Assembly: GCA_002435545.1 (NCBI GenBank)
Contig: DJNB01000235.1
Span: 6,203 to 12,957, forward strand
Direction: 5' to 3'
Length of the DNA: 6,755 bases
Source: Lachnoclostridium sp. UBA6475
GTDB lineage: Bacteria; Bacillota; Clostridia; Lachnospirales; Lachnospiraceae
The translations under genes and the position numbers were made by a program. A model generated the notes under the pieces. That model was not told the origin of the DNA and made no database searches. It was given only the letters and a program-made list of their open reading frames with translations. This document shows positions 6,670-6,755 of the stretch, one piece after another. Numbering within the stretch: position 1 is the first letter of the stretch; each line of letters starts with the position of its first letter.

Positions 6670-6755
6670 ATGGCTCGTACTGGAAAAAATACATGGTCAC
6701 TTTTTTTGCTTTTGCTGGCAGGCATTGTTCTGGGAAGTTTTATCGCCCATCTGAC
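6670..6755 (+). CDS. small membrane protein, DUF4321-like, 5' part, cut by window edge
   Basis: ATG 6670 follows GGAGGA (6655-6660) with a 9-base spacing, an excellent ribosome binding site. The 28 visible codons give a short basic start (MARTGKNTW) and one hydrophobic helix (SLFLLLLAGIVLGSFIAHL, residues 10-28), so the product is probably inserted in the membrane by this segment; it could also be an uncleaved signal anchor. The pattern, a tryptophan followed by a leucine run and AGIVLG, recalls the small DUF4321 proteins of Clostridia, whose function is unknown. This recognition is from memory on a fragment. The gene is transcribed away from the dgt-dnaG-rpoD operon and was missed by longer-ORF criteria because it is truncated. 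Confidence 0.7.
   Translation, partial: MARTGKNTWSLFLLLLAGIVLGSFIAHL

Noticed and set aside
1..6755. Mobile element, CRISPR array, phage or defence island, toxin-antitoxin pair
   Set aside because: No transposase, integrase, repeated spacers, tRNA-end duplications or unusual composition were seen; every gene but the small membrane protein is a standard housekeeping type.

Overview
The window is an ordinary low-GC Gram-positive (Firmicutes) housekeeping region. Gene order and protein flavour fit the Clostridia, most likely a Lachnospiraceae-type gut anaerobe: a dGTPase-like HD hydrolase, DNA primase, primary sigma factor and TrmK are stacked in one operon, followed by a TGS-domain nucleoside kinase and then the RNase P RNA. 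A small DUF4321-type membrane protein gene points the other way. This taxonomic call is inference from family recognition; no search was run.

Layout, read along the minus strand from right to left. (1) At 6670-6755 the first 28 codons of a divergent plus-strand gene encode a short basic start and one hydrophobic helix. (2) At 6523-6669 lies an AT-rich divergent intergenic region with a plausible plus-strand SigA promoter and an A/T-rich hairpin. (3) The minus-strand run is dgt-like (5512-6522), dnaG (3667-5430), rpoD/sigA (2499-3626), trmK (1801-2499) and a TGS/SAD-like/uridine-kinase-type protein (131-1780). Gaps are short: about 80, 40, minus 1 and 20 bases. (4) The left edge holds the 5' end of rnpB on the minus strand, cut off after helix P9.

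The genes form a classic macromolecular-synthesis cluster: nucleotide pool control (Dgt-like), replication priming (DnaG), transcription initiation (SigA), tRNA m1A22 modification (TrmK), nucleoside phosphorylation (kinase) and tRNA 5' processing (RNase P). I see no transcription terminator between any of the minus-strand genes, so co-transcription is likely, with rnpB probably also having its own promoter inside or just after the kinase 3' end.

Start codons were re-chosen from ribosome binding sites for four genes (kinase 1780, rpoD 3626, dnaG 5430, dgt-like 6522), shortening the longest possible reading frames by 2 to 20 codons. No mobile element, CRISPR array, tRNA gene or sign of recent transfer was seen, and nothing amounts to a new system. 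The most interesting item is the kinase: its middle domain resembles the threonyl-tRNA synthetase SAD editing domain, but the positions of the metal-binding His/Cys residues are replaced.
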